DNA of 18,866 nt from contig LXFE01000990.1 in assembly GCA_001929475.1 (NCBI GenBank), positions 1 to 18,866 of the forward strand. Reading direction: 5' to 3'. The DNA is from Neolecta irregularis DAH-3. Its lineage: Eukaryota > Ascomycota > Neolectomycetes > Neolectales > Neolectaceae. Shown piece by piece: positions 8,882 through 18,803 of this stretch (its first letter is position 1; the number at the start of each line of letters is the position of its first letter). The position numbers and the translations under genes are program-made. Under the pieces are notes generated by a model, which worked only from the letters and a program-made list of their open reading frames with translations, was not told the DNA's origin and searched no databases.

Positions 8882-10250
8882 TTAACCCAATCTTGAAATT
8901 CTATTTTTTAAAATAGGCAAGATTGTCATTAAATAGTCCTCCGTATTCTCTTCAGTCATCAAGCTCTTCTCAAAATGTAATTCATAATCGGAGCCATAGG
9001 ATGTCCAGTATTCGTGATGCGGTATCTCGTTGGACAATAAAACATTACACGCTATACTCGTAAGGTACGAGCAGCACCTCGCGGTGTCAACTGAAGAATA
9101 TCCACCTGCAAATATTATATATATTTGCAAATTGGAGGTCGTACCCCCACCGAGGAGCAATGTAGGCAAATTCCAGGCCAAAATCCGGGAAACTGCTTCG
9201 CCAAAGCTTTTTATTGTCAGATTCCATTCTTTGTGAGGATCTCTGATGAGACCTTTCATTATGAGTCGAGTGTCCAAAAGTAAATTTTCACCATCACATC
9301 CCAGTTGCACAACAACCGCATCGGGACAAAATGAATCTTTTGCCAAAGGCACAAGGGCTTGAAATAGTCTCCAAAAAGTTTTGTCATTGAGACCTCTCTT
9401 CAGAGGAATATTCAGCGTGGTATGTATGCCTTTACCTTTGCCCACTGAATCGATACCTCCTGTATTAGGATAAAATCCTTTATCAAATCGATGGAAGCTC
9501 AATGTATATACTTTCTCAGAGTGCAAGAAGGCAGATTCAACGCCTTTCAATGTCAATTAAAACTTACCGGGTAGGTCATACCATCTGCAGCATGAAGATC
9601 AAAATCAATGTACAAAACCTTGTCGAATTCTTTTCGCAAATGCATTATTGCCAATACAATGTCATTGATATAACAAAATCCAGCACTAGATTTTCAATAC
9701 CAATATGATAAGAAGAGCTCTTAAACCTCCTGCCTCGTCTGGCATGGTGTCGGCCACCATCCCAGTTTATCGCAACATCAGTATTTCCACTTACTAAAGA
9801 TTCTGCGGCAGCCAGGCTCGATCCCGCGAGAAGCCGTGTATATAATGAAAGTTCTGGAAATGGCGGACAGTCCTTTCAATTAAAGATAGCCCATTATACT
9901 GACTTACATAAGCTAAACCATATTCTTCCAAGAGTATATCTTCTCCCTCTTCACCATCGTATTCAAGAAGGAATTTAGAGAATTCTGAGTCGTGAAACGA
10001 GGAAAGGTCATCTTCAGTTGCCGACAAAGGTTCAATGAGCCTGAGTTGAGTATGATGTTTCAGAAAATACATACTGGACGTAATCGAACAGATTATAGGC
10101 TTTTGCCAGTTCGTGAACAAGTGAAGACTTGGTGTAAAGCCCATATTTTGCAATCCCTTATACCCTACCTTCATTTGAAGGTAACAAATTCGCGACTTCT
10201 TCCCACTCCTTGCTATAGACGTAACCTACTTTACGTTTGGTGAGACTCAT
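8882..10250 (-). CDS. HOS1: Class I histone deacetylase, Hos1/HDAC8 type
   Basis: Zinc-dependent lysine deacetylase. Yeast Hos1 removes acetyl groups from cohesin Smc3, and HDAC8 does the same in animals. Exons: 10250-10164, 10127-10075, 10040-9908, 9872-9727, 9685-9582, 9543-9292, 9252-9145, 9105-8882, giving 368 residues (human HDAC8 is 377). The start VGYVYSKEW is typical. Active-site residues are present: the His pair in NWDGGRHHA (H133, H134), zinc ligands D169 and H171 in YIDFDLH, D258 in QLGCDG, and the transition-state Tyr297 in LGGGGYSS. The C-terminal block SNEIPHHEYWTSYGSDYEL aligns well with HDAC8. Odd points: HHARRGRSAGFCY and HAADG replace the usual HHAKKDEASGFCY and HHGDG, although the catalytic residues survive. 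Introns 9253-9291 and 9106-9144 are frame-preserving without stops. It shares a short divergent promoter region with MZT1. Confidence 0.9.
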
Positions 10251-10378
10251 GTCAAGAGTGAATATTTTATCACCTCGGTCCGACTCTTCCCTTCGATATA
10301 AATATGGTTGGTTGATTAGATGGATGCACGTTCGTTCAGCCGAGTTTCCAAAGGCTTGTCAACTTCAACGTCAACAGA
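10251..10378. promoter_or_regulatory. Divergent HOS1-MZT1 promoter region
   Basis: Only 128 bp separate the two ATGs, so both 5' UTRs and promoters must lie here or overlap the coding starts. A plus-strand TATAAATA (10297-10304) is about 75 bp upstream of the proposed MZT1 start. Shared regulation is an inference from spacing. Confidence 0.45.
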
Positions 10379-10680
10379 ATGCCTGGTTCCATTTCAGTAG
10401 GCCAAGAATCCGTACGCGAATCAATGAACAGTACCAATCCTTTGAAATCGACAGATATTTACTATAATAGTTGTGCAGGAGATCACTAGAATGTTGGGTG
10501 TTAACTTGGATCGCAATTCTCTATCTCTGTGTCTAAGTTTAGTTAATAACGGGGTAAATCCAGAAGCGCTAGGGGTAGGACCTATTATTTTACCCAAGAC
10601 TTTTGTAATGGCAGGCGATTCTAACAGATTTATGGAAACGCAAGGCGCAAATTGCCACTGCGAAATCGAAAGCAACATGA
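10379..10680 (+). CDS. MZT1: Mzt1/MOZART1, gamma-tubulin complex targeting subunit
   Basis: Tiny three-helix protein that binds the N-termini of gamma-tubulin complex proteins and recruits the complex to spindle pole bodies. Proposed exons: 10379-10411, 10455-10574, 10615-10680, giving 72 residues (family members are about 64-90). The diagnostic core is QEITRMLG-VNLDRNSLSLCLSLVNNGVNPEALG, continuing after intron 10575-10614 into AILTDLWKRKAQ. This matches the family pattern of EI..LL...LD...L..C..L.E.G.NPEAL..VI.ELR. The core and the second intron are well supported. The first exon (MPGSISVGQES) and the intron 10412-10454 are the least certain part; a donor at 10397 would shorten the N-terminus by five residues. 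AATAAA at 10722-10727 may serve polyadenylation. Unspliced, the frame reads into unrelated sequence after NPEALG, so simple ORF calling would miss the gene. Confidence 0.8.
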
Positions 10681-10756
10681 CATGAAGCGATTTGACATGC
10701 AAGAGTTGGTTTAGTCGATTCAATAAATAAGTTATATTTTACACTACAAGATAAAT

Positions 10757-13422
10757 CTATCGAAAGCCTTCTGATTTTCTCGGGGTTTTCCTTTTCTGAG
10801 ATAATGGTCTAGTGCCGTAAACTCCTCTTTCAGGCTGTGTCATGCTGAATTCTGGGATTGAGGTGCTTGAAGCATGTGAATCAAAAGCTACGACGCGAGG
10901 TATAGATTGAAAATGCATTGGTGATGGGATTCGAGGTTGACTGGACATAACTAGTCGTTCTTGACTTTTATCTGGAAATGGTGAGCTTGGGGAGTCTACT
11001 TCTTTCCAATCCAACACGAGATCTCGAATCGACGTGTTTGAAGCGATTGCATCTCGCGCTAACAATGAGAGACTGTGCACAGCTGGAGAATTTTGTTCAA
11101 CACTGGATGATCTGGTATTTGGACTAAAACCGGTACTAGCGAGACAAATATCGACGGCCATATGACAAGCCTCGAGCATTAAATCTGTCTTTTTCGATAT
11201 ACTGATATCTGATCTTGTTTCAATGTAAGCTTTTACAAGTTGTTCGTTGATGCTTTCAGCGCACCATATGTCAATATCTGGATCATCTTGTTGACTGCCC
11301 ATCGCAGGTACTCTGCAAGCATCAAGACCCAATGACACTAATTCGACATCGTCATTGAGTAAATCGGAAATAACCTTATCAATTGACTCTTGCGCAATTT
11401 CAATTGCAGGCGCTGGAACACTCGTAGTCTCGTATCTGACAGGTCAGAAAGGAGAAGTGCAATTGCGAGACACTTACAAGGTCACCAAATTTCCCTTCCA
11501 GCTATCACCTTCTGGGACCACGGATTTTGTTTCAAAACTTTCACTGGTGTTCTCGTGGATAGATCGTATTATTTCCTTATTAATTAGGGTGAAATCTGCC
11601 AATCGGTGCGCTTTGGATCTCCTAAATGAATGCCAACTATCCATGTCTGTATCATCCAATTCATATTCTTGCTCTTCTGAACTCTCTTCATCTTCGCTAA
11701 CATCATCAAAAACACCGCTCATCACTGGTGCCGTTTGTGTAGCGCAAAATGAGTGCTCGTTCACCGTCGCGGTAGAATAAGGCGCTGCTGTGGAAGTCTT
11801 TCGAAGAGCAACACAGTAAATGGCGAGATCCTTGGTCATATAGTAGAATCCAAGTAAAGGGTGACCAACATCATCACTCTCGAAAGCCTCAGCACCGGGA
11901 ACTAAAGATCTGGAGAAAGAAAATAGAGAACTCGCGATGAATGTATCCGGGATTTGAATAAGATATGGAGATGCAGTACATTGGGGCATCCCATTAATGT
12001 ATGATCCCTGAAATCCGATGACGATTGGCACAATCCGAGAGCAAAGAAACATGGAAAAGACTTGGGATTAAAAACAATCTCGCCTAGAAGGCTAATACCT
12101 CGACCAGACTGATGAATTTGCAACGAAAGACTAGTGTCGTTTGCTCTGTAATGTTTCCAGGCAAATAATGGAGTTTTTGGTGCTTGAATATCGATCCAAA
12201 CGATTTCGGACGTGGTAACTAGAAAAAGCCAAGTAGCTTCCACGGTTCTACTGACAACCATATTGCAAATCCGATTCGGGCCAGTGAGTTCGTATATCTT
12301 GTGCATGCCTTTTGATTCGACCCCAAATAAATATACGCTGGTGCTATTGGCAATAATAAGGTCCAAACGATTGCTCCCCCAAATCATTCGGAGCCAGCCA
12401 TTGTCAGCATCTATTATATTTTCTTCAAAAATAAGGCATTCGGGTTCCCCTTTATGAGATCCCCGTGTGCCTTGCCAGATGGATAAAGTCCCAACTCTTG
12501 AAATAACTGCTGCTTCAAAATCATTCCAAGGATTTGTAGCGGTGCAAGCGGGGACCTCGTTTCGTAAAAGATCTTGGGCAAGATGAAGAGATGACTGCAG
12601 AGACACTCGACGAGGATGGTGTTTATAACTGACTCGATACATGTATACTTCATTAGCGGTTTGTAGAGTCATTATTGCTGTTGAAATTAAACAGGTTATA
12701 GATCGAGAAAAGTACGCCTTGAAAGTCCAAACGGATCTACTGCAAACTGTATATCTTGTATTGGAAGATCAAACGATTTGGAATAGGCGCTTCTTGTCAT
12801 TATCGTTCTGATAGGCACTGGAGACCCGAATCCCTTAAGCTCAAATTTTGTTTTCCGCAAAAGGGTGAGGCCTTTATTAGTACTTTGCAGAAAATATCAC
12901 TCCATACCAACTTTGTTCTTTGGCTCTCCTTGAATGAAAATTAAACAATTTTTTCGTTTGCGTCTGGTAGTTGAATCTCTTGCCTCTCCGACTGCGAATA
13001 GACTTCCGAAAACTTCGGGGTGTTGCGCCTCATAAAGTACCTGATTCTGTGCCTCTATGACGCAATCCATAAGCAAGTTGGATGGTATATAAATTTCGGG
13101 ATAGGCATCTTTTAGGTACTTGTCCTATAATGTGAATTGGCAAAGAATATCAAACGAACCGATTTTCTCGCCATTGTTTTAGCCGAAACCGTTAATGTAT
13201 CTTCTCCTGGTGCTATTGTGCTGCTGGCAATGGAAATCACATCTCCCAGTATCTCATATCGCTGATCTCGGTCGTTATTTTGGAATTAAAATTTCGGGTG
13301 ATACCCTCTTCCTGAGTGACAGCAAAAATCCAAGAACCGTCGTTTTGTCGTTTTGTCGAACCGTAATCACCGTATGAAGCCGAAACGTGAGTAGAAGATT
13401 TGTTGATTGGCCAGGTCGACAT
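10757..13422 (-). CDS. RRN6: RRN6-type RNA polymerase I initiation factor (core factor subunit)
   Basis: Subunit of the core factor (with Rrn7 and Rrn11) that recruits RNA polymerase I to rDNA promoters in the nucleolus. Exons: 13422-13305, 13266-13160, 13124-12908, 12871-12716, 12677-12099, 12060-11478, 11435-10757, giving 812 residues. The N-terminal SYGDYGSTKRQNDGSWIFAV fits the family's YG..G...Y....W.F pattern. Further marks are GSLFAVGEA, the beta-propeller-like middle (WLRMIWGSNRLDLIIANSTS, TPLFAWKHYRANDTSLSL) and an acidic Asp/Glu-rich segment about two thirds along. The tail is Ser/Pro-rich and basic, ending KRKTPRKSEGFR, as expected for RRN6. The sequence diverges quickly within the family, so the call rests on several short motifs plus overall order. 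Intron 12872-12907 carries a perfect TACTAAT branch site. It is convergent with MZT1 (76 bp between stops) and in tandem with the downstream-coordinate RING gene. Confidence 0.85.
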
Positions 13423-13629
13423 ACAACATGGAAAAACTCGAATTAACGGAAGGTAGAAATATCGACGATAAACACACGTGATTATATTGCCACAAGAGAG
13501 AAATGTCATTTCAGTGTTATCTGATGAACAAATATAGTGTAGAACAAAATAGAAAAAAGAAAGAATTAATCCCAAAGAAACAGCCCATCCAACCATGAAA
13601 CTCCGAGCCTGTATGTATGAAGCAGACTT

Positions 13630-15043
13630 CTACAAAACACTATGATCATCGTTGAAATCATCCTCTCGTGCAAGGAAATCTCCAAGAGAACCAGGGGGAT
13701 ATACATGTGGAGATGTTTCAGGGTTATCTTCTGGTTTGATAAGCTTTATCTGGGTTGTGTTGTAACTTCCACAACTACACTTTAGTAGGTGAGCTATATC
13801 TCAGATATACGTCTCGCACTTATGTCCAAGGAAATGATGTGGTACGCAGGATCGACCAGAACAGTCGTTACTGTACGTTAAACCAAGAGAAGGGTTACAG
13901 ACGTACCAACTGATCACAGTTTTCCACATATTATAGGGGGCAGGCATGACTTGCCTTCGTATTTCATTATCCAGCAGCCGAAAAGCATGCTCAGAATTTC
14001 CGATTGTCTTGGAACAAGTCGGACATCGAGAGAATGTTGAATGTTTGAGATGCTCATGGTAGCACTGACAAGTCAATCAAGTATTACCAGAATATAATAT
14101 TTACGCTCTGATGGACGGGATGACCACAGACCATAAAAACAACAGTTTTTATCGAATTGAACTATACAAGTTAGATAGTGGAGATGCATTTGATTCACCA
14201 TAAATTCTCCGCAAATCGGACAGTCACATTCTGTACTGCGTTCAATGCATCGATGAGAACCAAGCAGAGAAATCGCCATACACACACCGCATTTCTATCA
14301 TTAGCCATTTATTATCAAAAGATTTCGCAACCTTGCAGTGAAAAAAATCCTTTCCTAATCCTTCACCGATCCTGCAGATTCCACAGTCGTAACAATGATA
14401 AATGGGTTTTCTCGGATCATCATCCCATAGCTTACACTAAAGAGGGTTAGATGCTTGTTGTTTCAAAGATGGCACCTTGTCGCAGTAGTATCTTGCAAGT
14501 CTGCGCGAACAAGACGAGCAATCCTGGGCGGGTAGTTGGACATGCTGACAATACTGGCACATCATTTTCTTGGTAGCGGATCTGTCCAAAGTTGAAAATA
14601 GTCCTTAAAACAGGCATCATACCTGATGAGTTGGTGATCCTCAGTTTCATCATGACAAAGTCGACATGTGACCCAGTTGTTACAAGTCGAACACTGCTTT
14701 TTCACGGCCCTCCTGTAATGTTTGCATCCAAGGGCAAGGACATTGACGTCGTAATATGTTCGTTCTAAATCTGTTTGCGATAGGTTTTCTACTGCCTTGT
14801 ATATTGTGCAGGTTTTCGTAGCATGGATATATCCACCCATCAAAAGGTTCTACAATTGCTCAGTCCAGCCCATGGCGGTGATCTACAAACCTGCATCTGC
14901 TTTGCTCTATCTTTCTCGGGCAGGCCTGAGTTTTGGATCGTAATGAGCTTTCGCCGGAGGTCTGGATGTGTATCCGGATCAGAGATCGAGGATTGTTTAT
15001 GCGCAGTGGATGATACCGGATTGGGCGCGATGTGGTCGCCCAT
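13630..15043 (-). CDS. RCHY1: CHY-zinc-finger, CTCHY and RING-H2 ubiquitin ligase (RCHY1/Pirh2 type)
   Basis: E3 ubiquitin ligase of the Pirh2/RCHY1 family, which joins E2 enzymes to substrates. Exons: 15043-14891, 14849-14623, 14581-14476, 14436-14332, 14294-14199, 14161-14105, 14064-13907, 13870-13811, 13774-13630, giving 368 residues. Domain order: a non-conserved N-terminus (1-90); the CHY zinc finger, starting GCKHYRR at 92 with paired Cys in CSTCNNWVTCRLCHD; the CTCHY finger (CKLWDDDPRKPIYHCYDC); and a RING-H2 with C222, C225, C241, H243, H246, C249, C262 and C265. The C-terminal zinc ribbon follows (CNDC...HKCETCGSYNT). The acidic tail ends FNDDHSVL. Every zinc ligand of the RING is present, so activity is expected. 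An in-frame stop lies just upstream of the chosen ATG with no other Met between. The eight introns all have CAG or TAG acceptors, unlike those of several neighbouring genes. Confidence 0.92.
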
Positions 15044-16292
15044 ATCAAACAGGTGGATCCGAGTGGATCAGTAGCAATTTAAGACGGGAGAGGATGGAGA
15101 AAGTGGACGAGGGGGAGTTGGTAAACGGGAAAGGCGCGTTTCCGCAAACGGAATTGGAGAGTTGCTAGGTTCAAACACTCAAATATAGGTCTCAACATCT
15201 GTCATATTCCTAAATAGAATATGTCATTGGTGAATATCCCATCTATTCCAAGCTCAAACATAGCAAAACATAAGTATCATCAACAGTTTTCATCTTGTGA
15301 ACTTTAACGAACATCGCTTTCGCTATCCAGTAACTGCATTGCGGATACAAAAACTTTAATGCAATTCCTATCGTTAGGAGAAACTGCTAGTTGATTAGCA
15401 CGATGATCCATACTTAAAAAAAGTAACGTTGACAAGTCTATTAGTCTATTGGCTGCGAGATCAAGTTGGAGCATATTGTGTGAAAGGGAAGCGGATCAAT
15501 TCTAAGCAGTATATCTTTCTGCCTTAAAACATCTCGAAATTCGTCAGTCACAATTCCCTAACTACTCTCAAGAGGTGAAGATGATAAATAAATAAATTTA
15601 TGAAATTGTTTATACGCTACGCCTTAGCTCTCTATCGCATTTTAATTCCAACAATAGCAGGTTTACGGATACCAAATCAGTATCTTTACTATTCGGGTTG
15701 GTGGCTGAATTATTAAGGCAACGGGGTATATAAAATGAGGGGACTGCTATGCCTAGCTTGGGTCCTCATATACTTAAGCTTGGTATGCACCTTTGGAGAT
15801 CTAGTCTTATTCGTAACCGAGGACCTCAGCTTGCAGCAGCAATACTTAGTTTAGCTCCATAGACCATGAAAGATTCTATTTTTGCGTTTTCGAACTGCAT
15901 GAATTTAAAATTAACATACCTCAAAATAGGTCCAAGGCTATTTAAAATTCCATGAAAGCACTACTCTAGAAATTCTTATCTCTATGTCTAAGTGTACAAG
16001 AACTAGGCTACAAATCGCATCGTAAATGAATATTACAGGCAAGAGCCCTGGGAATTTTCACTTCTGAAAGACTGGCAGATAATCTGGTTATCAGAATATC
16101 TGCTACTAGAACAAAGAATGATAGTACACTATACAGCAACTAACCTAGGAATTTTGCACTAAAAGACAACTCTAACGATGCATCTATTGAACTCGTAGGG
16201 AGTTGGTTGTGTGAAATCCAACATATCAGTATCCGCCTATACAATTTTTTATTTACGACCGAAAACACCAAAAAGCCTGACTTCGTCAACAT
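15044..16292. other. AT-rich intergenic region, no gene found
   Basis: 1.25 kb between divergently read RCHY1 and the LYR gene. The first 130 bp are G-rich (promoter side of RCHY1, with a short GGGAAA..TTTCC hairpin near 15129-15144). The rest is AT-rich with stops in all frames. A TATATAAAA at 15728-15736 is followed by a long inverted repeat (15744-15839). TCCAACA at 16217-16223 resembles a copia LTR end, but no matching TGTTGGA start is visible. Confidence 0.4.
15744..15839. repeat. Inverted repeat downstream of a TATA-like box
   Basis: The left arm, CTGCT..AGCTTGGGTCCTC (15744-15767), is inverted as GAGGACCTCAGCT..AGCAG (15819-15839). The match is interrupted by a few bases, and about 51 bp lie between the arms. 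It starts 8 bp after TATATAAAA (15728-15736). It could be part of a solo LTR or of a structured transcript; I cannot choose. Confidence 0.4.
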
Positions 16293-16565
16293 ATGCCCCA
16301 GGTAGGCATTCCGCCTGCTCAGTTATATCGCAAACTGCTTAAATCGGGGTTGAAAGCAGTATGTTTTGCCCTCCCGAATCGATACAGTATCCGCGATAGG
16401 ATTAGAGGTGGTTTTGAAGATTCGAATTTTCGACCGTCGATAGAAGCTATTGAAAACACCGTCGCTTTTCTTGATATTGCGGCACGTAGAAAAGGCTTGG
16501 AAGATCGTATTGTGAAAAATATATGCTTTATGCAGTGGTCTAAATCCCAGGATAAAAGAATGTAA
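16293..16565 (+). CDS. Small LYR-motif protein (DUF1763-like), probably mitochondrial
   Basis: Intronless 90-residue basic protein. LYR-family proteins are small three-helix adaptors that work in mitochondria with acyl carrier protein in Fe-S cluster delivery or complex assembly. The hallmark is QLYRKLLKSGLKAV, with Leu-Tyr-Arg at 11-13. It is followed by RYSIRDRIRGGF, the R..IR..F element of the family, and a C-terminal helix NTVAFLDIAARRKGLEDRIVKNI. The latter half resembles the fungal family I recall as DUF1763; that name is from memory. The specific client is unknown. The ATG at 16293 leaves only ten residues before LYR, normal for the family. Convergent with NMA1 (270 bp apart), and the only clear host gene here without introns. 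Confidence 0.75.
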   Translation: MPQVGIPPAQLYRKLLKSGLKAVCFALPNRYSIRDRIRGGFEDSNFRPSIEAIENTVAFLDIAARRKGLEDRIVKNICFMQWSKSQDKRM

Positions 16566-16835
16566 GAGAGCCGATTGGAAAGAAAAAGTTTATATATAAA
16601 GGCATATTCGGTACAATCAAACGACCAAGGGTGACGACAAAGCACGCAATCAAAATATCAAACAAGAAGAGAAAAAACTATTGGCATCCTCTTTGGGCCA
16701 CTTCAATGATACATTAATTCAACTGAACAGAACAGCAAATCTCTGTCTTCGCTGAGAAAAAAAGTAACTCTTCACAAAGAACCCATGTTCCATTGTTATA
16801 TATGGCTCGTTTCTCGCAAAATAATCAAGGCACCT

Positions 16836-18080
16836 CTACAGAATATATTTCACTCGCTCTGGTGACAGATATAATTTATTTTTAGTGATGTATCTTATCA
16901 CACTGTTGGGCAAGAGATACTCTACACTCATTCCTCTCCTGATAAATAAACTACAGCTCGTCAGGAAATTGCTTGCAGGGGGACAGAAATACCGGACTTT
17001 GGTCGAGCTAATGTCATTGTAAATCAGTTGTTTAATGACGACAACATTTTTCTCATTGGTATCAGTACTTGATTGTAATAAAAGATATACCCTATGCTTA
17101 TACAAGATATCATGAGCTAACAAGAAACCCCAAACATCTGACCCAGTCCGTTCCACGATCAAACAACCATATCTTCCCAGTATATGGTGGAGCTATAGAG
17201 ATCAACCTTTACACAAAAAAAGGATACATACATCCTCGTCGGCCCATACATCTGGCTCTCCCATGGATTCAATCAAATCTCCACCGGCCAAAAGCATGAT
17301 TTTGACTTTGCGAAAGTCGCCTAAATTAAGGGCAGGAAAGAGGATACGAGTATTGTACCATTCTTCGTCTTGGTTCCGCCTCTGACTTCGTTGATTTCAT
17401 GATCAAAATGATCAAGCACTACAGCGGTTCGAGTATATTGGCCTTGTAAACTTTCCCAAGCATCTACCATGAGCCATGAACTAGACCGATCAATTTCTAT
17501 TTCGATAAGCGTTTCATTATACCTCGTGCGTTCACACGCTAATTCGCACATTCTTACGCGGTGTTGGGCTAAAGCCAAACCTGGTTTCCGATAATTATCC
17601 GACACAGGCGAGTAGTAGCCTCCTATAACTTCATAGTTTGTGGATTCGCGAATATTATCAAGTGCCATTTCTGCGATATTAGTCCATGATGCTATTTGAA
17701 TTCGCACCAAATATTCGTAAATGGAGATAGGTGACGGGACTGAAACTCCCACAGGCAACAATCACAAGTGGCTCTTTGGTCTCGTCTCGTCCAAGTCAGG
17801 CATCTGTATTCCACAAATGTGGTATCATACCGACTAAAGGTGTCAAGAGATGATCTGCGAAACGATAATCTTCCAACACCGTTGCCTGTCTTATAATTCC
17901 AGTCGGAATCTCTTCAAGATCCATCGCACTCTTGAGCGGAAATGGATTATCGTCCGAAGAACTGAGGAAAACTTTTGGATTATGAAGAGTACCTGGTTTG
18001 GCCGAAAAGGGACGACTGTGAAATAATTTGGTAGAGTCTTGGGAAGGCGGAATGAAATCAGGCGCAAGAGTGGGATCCAT
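16836..18080 (-). CDS. NMA1: Nicotinamide/nicotinate mononucleotide adenylyltransferase
   Basis: Transfers AMP from ATP to NMN or NaMN, making NAD or deamido-NAD, the last step common to de novo and salvage NAD synthesis. Exons: 18080-17831, 17785-17708, 17670-17523, 17480-17359, 17320-17232, 17192-17091, 17051-16993, 16950-16836, giving 320 residues. The nucleotidyltransferase signature GSFSPVTYLHLR is at 96-107. EVIGGYYSPVSDNY, HRVRMCELACERTSSWLMVD, LLAGGDLIESMGEPDVW and the C-terminal ISSTKVR (277-283) are near-identical to fungal NMNATs. An 80-residue Ser/Pro-rich N-terminal extension precedes the catalytic domain, as in yeast Nma1. Introns 16951-16992, 17052-17090 and 17481-17522 are all frame-preserving without stops, so retained forms would carry 13-14 extra residues. 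The acceptor of intron 17786-17830 is GAG, chosen because it yields DETKEPLV, which aligns with family DP.KTPLV. TATAA lies at 18113-18117, about 33 bp upstream of the ATG. Confidence 0.95.
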
Positions 18081-18803
18081 ACAGGCGCTCTACAGGGAGA
18101 GTGTCGATTTCTTATAAGGAAAGGAAGCTTTTGTTGCAGATCGCAGTATCCAAATAACGCCAATGTCCAAATAATTCGATCCGCAAGATAGTTTGCACGA
18201 GGAATAAACGAGGATCCAAGAAACGTAAAGGATTCCTGTGAGTTTGTACGTACGGGATGTACGAGACGGGCGAGGGAATCAAGAGGTAACGAGAGAACCG
18301 AAAGGTTTCAAGTCGATTTATTGAGCCGCTTTTAGAATCGAACGAGAGCACGTGTATCTGCTTATTGAAGCGACGCAGCCGAACCTGCTTCTACCGAATG
18401 TGGCGTTCAAGAGTTTCGAAGGCTGATTCGTTCTAGCATGATAAAAGATACCGCATACTAATCAACTTTGGAAACCAGTTGGATTCGTTATAAGGAGTTC
18501 ATTGTACGCAGGTTTCCTATCGCCAGGTTCGACTGTGCTGTAGCTTTCACACTGCGAGACGGTTCTGCCGCTGCGCCCGTGATCCACTTATCTATTTCTG
18601 CCTCCCTCGGTTTCAGCCTCGCGGGTTCTGTTGATATGTATCCCACTTCCAACACCCTCGTGATATTATGCAATTTACCTTGATTGGTTATCTAGGCTCT
18701 TTATTGGACTTGTTTGTAGTGTTCGATATGTAGCTGAGCGTATATTAATAACTCTCACGCTCAACATAATTATTCAAAGGACAGAGGGTAGTGGGTAGAC
18801 AGA
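18081..18803. other. Upstream region of NMA1, no gene supported
   Basis: About 720 bp. Two overlapping short frames exist, 18468-18683 on plus (71 codons, ending VILCNLP) and 18488-18673 on minus (61 codons, ending RTMNSL). I recognise neither, and at least one must be a shadow. This patch (18500-18670) has higher GC than its flanks. No tRNA or 5S rRNA pattern was found. Confidence 0.3.

Noticed and set aside
8552-8916. Alanine-rich minus-strand ORF and overlapping plus-strand ORF at 8593-8916
   Set aside because: Both overlap the GC-rich remnant in other frames and show no recognisable domain; they look like composition shadows.
9700-9790. Frameshift in HOS1: the +1 frame after HHA reads DEAGG, close to the family DEASG
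   Set aside because: Intron 9686-9726 with the frame as written gives HHARRGRSAGFCY, the correct length for the family, and all downstream exons join. A 5-bp deletion would need a second compensating change.
15700-16223. Solo copia LTR ending TCCAACA at 16223
   Set aside because: No TGTTGGA-type start, no convincing target-site duplication and no second copy in the window. The TATA box and inverted repeat alone are not enough.
17786-17833. Shorter (31 bp) or later-acceptor introns at this NMA1 junction
   Set aside because: With the sequence read correctly, only donor GTATGA and the first GACGAG acceptor give DETKEPLVIVACGSFSP without a stop and with good family alignment.
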